From assembly GCA_003488105.1 (NCBI GenBank), contig DNMS01000428.1, forward strand, positions 1,426-10,125: a DNA stretch of 8,700 nt, given 5' to 3'. Under the pieces are notes generated by a model. It worked only from the letters and a program-made list of their open reading frames with translations, was not told the origin of the DNA and did no database searches. The position numbers were made by a program, and so were the translations under genes. The stretch is from Rhodospirillaceae bacterium (GTDB lineage: Bacteria; Pseudomonadota; Alphaproteobacteria; Rhodospirillales_A; Casp-alpha2). This document shows positions 5,562 through 8,700 of the stretch, in pieces (positions within the stretch are counted from its first letter, which is position 1; every line of letters starts with the position of its first letter).

Positions 5562-6731
5562 ATGTTCACCACCGGCATGACCTTTGCCCTGGGCGACGAG
5601 GTCGAAGCCCTGCGCGACACGGTTTTCCGCTTTGCGCAGGACAAGATCGCGCCGCGCGCCGCCGAGATCGATGAAACCAACGAATTCCCCCGCGACCTGT
5701 GGCCGGAGATGGGCAAGCTGGGCCTGCTCGGCATTACCGCCGATGAAGACCACGGCGGGGCGGCCATGGGATACCTGGCCCATTGCGTGGCGATGGAGGA
5801 AATCTCCCGCGCCTCGGCCTCCGTCGCCCTGTCCTACGGCGCCCATTCCAACCTTTGCGTCAACCAGATCAACCGCAACGGCACGCCCGATCAAAAGGCC
5901 CGCTACCTGCCCAAGCTGATCACCGGCGAGCACCTGGGGGCCTTGGCCATGAGCGAGCCCGGCGCCGGATCCGACGTGGTCGGCATGAAGCTTCGGGCCG
6001 AGCGGCGCAACGACCGCTACATCCTGAACGGCAACAAGATGTGGATCACCAACTGCATCGAAGGAAATTTCCTGGCCGTGCTGGCCAAGACCGACCCGGA
6101 GACCGAGCCCAAGCACAAGGGCATGAGCCTGATCCTGGTCGAGAAGGATGCCGGTTACAAAACGTCCAAGCTGCACAAGCTCGGTTACAAGGGCATCGAC
6201 ACGGGCGAGGTCGTGTTCGACAACACCCGCGTGCCCCTGACCAACCTAATCGGCCCGGACGAGGGCCGGGGGTTACAGCAGATTCTGGGCGGGCTGGAAC
6301 TGGGCCGCATCAACGTCGCCGCGCGCGGCGTCGGGGTCGCCCGGGCGGCCCTCAACGACGCCGTCGCCTATGCCCTGGACCGCAAGACCTTCGGCAAGCC
6401 CATCGCCGAACATCAGTCGATCCAGATCAAGTTGGCGGATATGGCGACGCGGGTTGAGGCCGCGCGTTTGCTGGTCGACAGCGCAGCCCGCGCCTATGAC
6501 AAGGGACAGCGCTGCGACATGGAAGCCGGCATGGCCAAGCTGTTCGCCACCGAAGCGGCGCTGGAAAACGCCATTGAGGCCATGCGCATTCACGGTGCCT
6601 ACGGCTATTCCAAGGAATACAACGTGGAACGCTATTTCCGCGACGCGCCCCTGCTGTGCATCGGCGAGGGGACCAACGAATTGCAGCGCATCATCATCGC
6701 TCGGCAACTGACAGAACGAGCACAAGGATGA
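5562..6731 (+). CDS. Acyl-CoA dehydrogenase, isovaleryl-like N-terminal half with C-terminal catalytic Glu
   Basis: FAD-dependent enzyme introducing a 2,3-double bond into an acyl-CoA, passing electrons to electron-transfer flavoprotein. The ATG at 5562 has GGGAG eight bases upstream and gives 389 residues, the normal length; an in-frame ATG at 5505 adds 19 unlikely residues. Motifs: LSYGAHSNLCVNQINRNG (90-107), flavin signature ALAMSEPGAGSDV (127-139), KMWITN (159-164), and C-terminal IGEGTNELQRIIIARQL (367-383). Residues 80-165 closely resemble human isovaleryl-CoA dehydrogenase as I recall it. However, the isovaleryl catalytic base (Glu254 in GLDLER) is Gly248 here (GLELGR), and Glu369 fills the position used by most other acyl-CoA dehydrogenases, where isovaleryl enzymes have IGAGT. 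It is thus a functional-looking enzyme, but the isovaleryl label is doubtful. First visible gene of an operon; its stop overlaps the next ATG. Confidence 0.95.
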   Translation: MFTTGMTFALGDEVEALRDTVFRFAQDKIAPRAAEIDETNEFPRDLWPEMGKLGLLGITADEDHGGAAMGYLAHCVAMEEISRASASVALSYGAHSNLCVNQINRNGTPDQKARYLPKLITGEHLGALAMSEPGAGSDVVGMKLRAERRNDRYILNGNKMWITNCIEGNFLAVLAKTDPETEPKHKGMSLILVEKDAGYKTSKLHKLGYKGIDTGEVVFDNTRVPLTNLIGPDEGRGLQQILGGLELGRINVAARGVGVARAALNDAVAYALDRKTFGKPIAEHQSIQIKLADMATRVEAARLLVDSAARAYDKGQRCDMEAGMAKLFATEAALENAIEAMRIHGAYGYSKEYNVERYFRDAPLLCIGEGTNELQRIIIARQLTERAQG

Positions 6732-7936
6732 GCGGCCTGCCGCTTGACGGCGTGCGCATCCTCGCCGTCGAACAATACGGCGCCGGCCCTTTCGGCACGC
6801 AGTTCCTGGCTGACCAGGGGGCGGAGGTCATCAAGATCGAGCCCGCGGGCAAGGGCGATCCGCTGCGCGCCTGGGGCGACGGCGGGATCGAGGCGCAATG
6901 GAAGGTCTACGCCCGTAACAAGAAAAGCATGGCCCTCGACCTGCGCGATCCCCAGGCCATCGCCATCGTCAAGAAACTGGTCGAGGGCGCGCAGATCCTG
7001 GTCGAGGGCTTCCGTCCCGGGCGGCTGGAGGAAATGGACCTGGCGCCGGAAACCTTGTGGGCGATCAATCCCAAGCTGGTGATTGTGCGCATTTCGGGCT
7101 ACGGCCAGTCGGGGCCTTACAAGGAACGCCCCGGGTTCGGGTCCGTCGTCGAGAGTATGTCGGGCTTCGCGTCCCGCAACGGCTTCGGCGACCGGGAGCC
7201 GGTGTTGCCGCCCTTCGCCCTGGCCGACTCCGTCGCCGGGTTACAAGGGGCGTTCGCCACCATCGTGGCGTTGCGCGCCGCCGAACAGGACGGCGGCCCA
7301 AATGGACAGGGACGGGGACAGGTCGTCGATCTGGCGTTGCTGGAACCCCTTTACGCCATCATGGGGCCGGAGGCCCTGGTTTATCAGCTGACCGGGCGCA
7401 GCCGCCCGCGCACGGGGTCGTCCTCGACCACGGCCTCGCCGCGCAACGTGTATGAAACGTCCGACGGCAAGTTCATCGGCATGTCGGCGTCGATCCAGAC
7501 CATGGCCGAACGGGTGTTCCGCATGATCGGCCGGGAAGACCTGATCACCACGGAGGGCTTCCGCACCAACATGGAGCGCGTGAAGAACCGCGAGGAAGTG
7601 GACCGCATCGTCGGGGCCTGGATCAAGACCAAGACCCTGGCCGACGTCGCCAAGACGTTCGAGGAACAGAGCATCACCGCCTCGCCGATCTACGAGCAGG
7701 ACGACATCCTGCGCGACGAGCATTTCCGCGAGCGCGAGGTGATTATCGAACTGCCGGACGATCAATTGGGCACCGTGCCCATGCAGAACGTCAGCCCGCG
7801 CCTGTCGGAAACGCCGGGCGTGATCCGCAGCCCGGCGCCGCTTCGGGGACAACATTCCGTGGCGTTGCTCGAGGAACTGGGCTACGGCGCGGCCGAAATT
7901 GAAAATCTGAAAGAAAAGGGAGTGGTCGAAGGATGA
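6728..7936 (+). CDS. CaiB/BaiF family (class III) CoA-transferase
   Basis: Transfers CoA between carboxylic acids through an aspartyl-CoA anhydride intermediate; related enzymes include formyl-CoA, carnitine, mesaconyl-CoA and glutarate CoA-transferases. 402 residues, typical length. N-terminal family signature LPLDGVRILAVEQYGAGPF (4-22), GAEVIKIEP (31-39), NKKSMALDLRDP (64-75), FRPGRLEEMDL (95-105) and RISGYGQSGP (121-130). Catalytic Asp is D201 in GQVVDLALLEP. Then the small domain VYETSDGKFIGMSAS (241-255) and the C-terminal MQNVSPRLSETPG (352-364). The ATG at 6728 overlaps the dehydrogenase stop by ATGA, so translation is probably coupled; AAGG is immediately upstream. The acyl donor and acceptor cannot be read from sequence. 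Next to an acyl-CoA dehydrogenase and a CitE-like lyase, a dicarboxylate or branched C5 acid is plausible. Alpha-methylacyl-CoA racemase, also in this family, is less likely. Confidence 0.94.
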   Translation: MSGLPLDGVRILAVEQYGAGPFGTQFLADQGAEVIKIEPAGKGDPLRAWGDGGIEAQWKVYARNKKSMALDLRDPQAIAIVKKLVEGAQILVEGFRPGRLEEMDLAPETLWAINPKLVIVRISGYGQSGPYKERPGFGSVVESMSGFASRNGFGDREPVLPPFALADSVAGLQGAFATIVALRAAEQDGGPNGQGRGQVVDLALLEPLYAIMGPEALVYQLTGRSRPRTGSSSTTASPRNVYETSDGKFIGMSASIQTMAERVFRMIGREDLITTEGFRTNMERVKNREEVDRIVGAWIKTKTLADVAKTFEEQSITASPIYEQDDILRDEHFREREVIIELPDDQLGTVPMQNVSPRLSETPGVIRSPAPLRGQHSVALLEELGYGAAEIENLKEKGVVEG

Positions 7937-8700
7937 CCGATAAAAATACCACCGGTGCGGAACGGCCGATTGTCTGGCGTTCGTTGCTTTACGTTCCCAC
8001 CAACAACGAAAAATTCGTCGCCAAGGCCCATACCCGGGGTGCCGACGGCATCATCCTGGACTTGGAGGACAGCGTCCCCGAACAGGAACGCCAGCGCGCC
8101 CGCGACATGCTGCCCGATGCGGTCAAGTCGGTGACGCAATCGGGCGCCGATCCCATTGTGCGCATCAACCGGCCGATCCGCCACATGGTCAAGGACGTGG
8201 AAGCGGCGGTGAAGGCGGGGGCACGGGCCCTGTTCGTGACCAAGGTCGACGGTGCGGGGCATCTGAAACTGGTGGCCGAACTGGTCGGCGAGGTCGAGCG
8301 CGAGGCGGGCCGCCCGCAAGGATCGGTCAAGCTGGCCGCCATGGTCGAGACGGCGGACGCCTATTTCCGCGCCCATGCCATCGCCCGGGCCTCGTCCCGG
8401 CTGATCGGCATGAACCTGGGCGGCGAGGATTTCGCCATGGAGATGGGCATGGTGCCCGACACGGAAACCCTGCTGGTGCCCAAGCAGACGGTGATGATCG
8501 CGGCCAAGGCGGCGGGGCTGATGGCCATGGGCTTCATCGGCACGGTCGCTGATTACAACGACACCGAAGGCTTCCGCGCCGCCGTGCGCAAGTCGGTCAA
8601 GTTCGGTTTCGACTGCGCCAGTGTCATCCACCCGTCAGGCGTGGCGATTTTGAACGAGGAATTCACCCCCTCGGCCGAAGCCGTCGATCATGCCCGCCGC
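7933..8700 (+). CDS. HpcH/HpaI aldolase / CitE-like acyl-CoA lyase (3' end beyond window)
   Basis: Magnesium-dependent C-C lyase of the CitE family, which includes malyl-CoA, citramalyl-CoA and citryl lyase subunits. 256 codons are visible; full members have about 280-320 residues, so only the end is missing. Motifs: RSLLYVPTNNEKF (16-28), ILDLEDSVP (41-49), Arg77 in VRINRP, metal-binding Glu139 in MVETADAYF, and Asp166 in NLGGEDFAME as second metal ligand; then DTEGF (210-214) and IHPSGVAILNEEFTPS (232-247). The ATG at 7933 overlaps the CoA-transferase stop by ATGA, with AAGG upstream and AAAGGGAG slightly further. The neighbourhood lacks citrate lyase CitD or CitF, so a stand-alone CoA-ester lyase, yielding acetyl-CoA plus an oxoacid such as pyruvate or glyoxylate, is more likely. 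The exact substrate is not determined. Confidence 0.93.
   Translation, partial: MTDKNTTGAERPIVWRSLLYVPTNNEKFVAKAHTRGADGIILDLEDSVPEQERQRARDMLPDAVKSVTQSGADPIVRINRPIRHMVKDVEAAVKAGARALFVTKVDGAGHLKLVAELVGEVEREAGRPQGSVKLAAMVETADAYFRAHAIARASSRLIGMNLGGEDFAMEMGMVPDTETLLVPKQTVMIAAKAAGLMAMGFIGTVADYNDTEGFRAAVRKSVKFGFDCASVIHPSGVAILNEEFTPSAEAVDHARR

Noticed and set aside
5351..5767. Short frames ending in FSRKRESR or containing RHSRVSGNPD
   Set aside because: These peptides are classic false translations of a dispersed palindromic repeat, not genes.
5454..6176. 240-codon minus-strand open frame
   Set aside because: Shadow of the acyl-CoA dehydrogenase; no family features.
7882..8631. 249-codon minus-strand open frame
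   Set aside because: Antisense to the CitE-like lyase; low-complexity His/Asp/Arg-rich translation.

Overview
The window looks like chromosomal DNA of a GC-rich alphaproteobacterium, probably near the Rhodospirillales. That placement is inferred from codon use, a CxxC-type FNR-like regulator and an acyl-CoA gene cluster typical of that group; no rRNA or marker gene confirms it. No tRNA, rRNA, CRISPR array or transposase gene was seen.

Layout. (1) 1-1679, minus strand: the 5' part of a membrane sensor histidine kinase whose 3' end lies outside the window. It has a periplasmic ABC-substrate-binding-like sensor, two membrane segments, a PAS domain and the start of HisKA with its phospho-acceptor His. 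(2) 1680-2134: a 455-bp divergent intergenic region with two palindromes that could be operators. (3) 2135-3241, plus strand: an NAD-type isocitrate/isopropylmalate dehydrogenase family enzyme with Phe at the usual catalytic Tyr position. (4) 3248-3952, minus strand, convergent with it after 6 bp: an FNR/CRP regulator with three of the four FNR iron-sulfur cysteines. (5) 4028-4041: a perfect FNR box (TTGAT-N4-ATCAA) between this regulator and a divergent 68-residue gene (4120-4326). The box is centred exactly 41.5 bp before the start point implied by a TAGGGT -10 element, which is class II FNR geometry. (6) 4348-4866, minus strand: an AT-richer orphan membrane protein gene, probably acquired, downstream of a RidA-family gene (4905-5249, minus). 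(7) 5250-5561: a 312-bp intergenic region holding a 147-bp MITE-like element with imperfect terminal inverted repeats and two nested palindromes. (8) 5562 to the window end, plus strand: a tightly coupled operon of acyl-CoA dehydrogenase, CaiB/BaiF CoA-transferase and CitE/HpcH-type lyase, each junction a 4-bp ATGA overlap.

How it may work together. The three-gene operon reads as a short acyl-CoA route: oxidise an acyl-CoA, move CoA between acids, then cleave a 3-hydroxy-acyl-CoA to acetyl-CoA plus an oxoacid. A C5 branched dicarboxylate route (methylsuccinyl-, mesaconyl-, citramalyl-CoA) is one good fit, but the substrate is not shown by the sequence. The regulator, its matching box and the small divergent gene form a probable oxygen- or redox-responsive module.

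No wholly new multi-gene system is evident. The best leads are the FNR module, the acyl-CoA dehydrogenase with its catalytic base in the non-isovaleryl position despite an isovaleryl-like N-terminal half, and the foreign-looking orphan gene.
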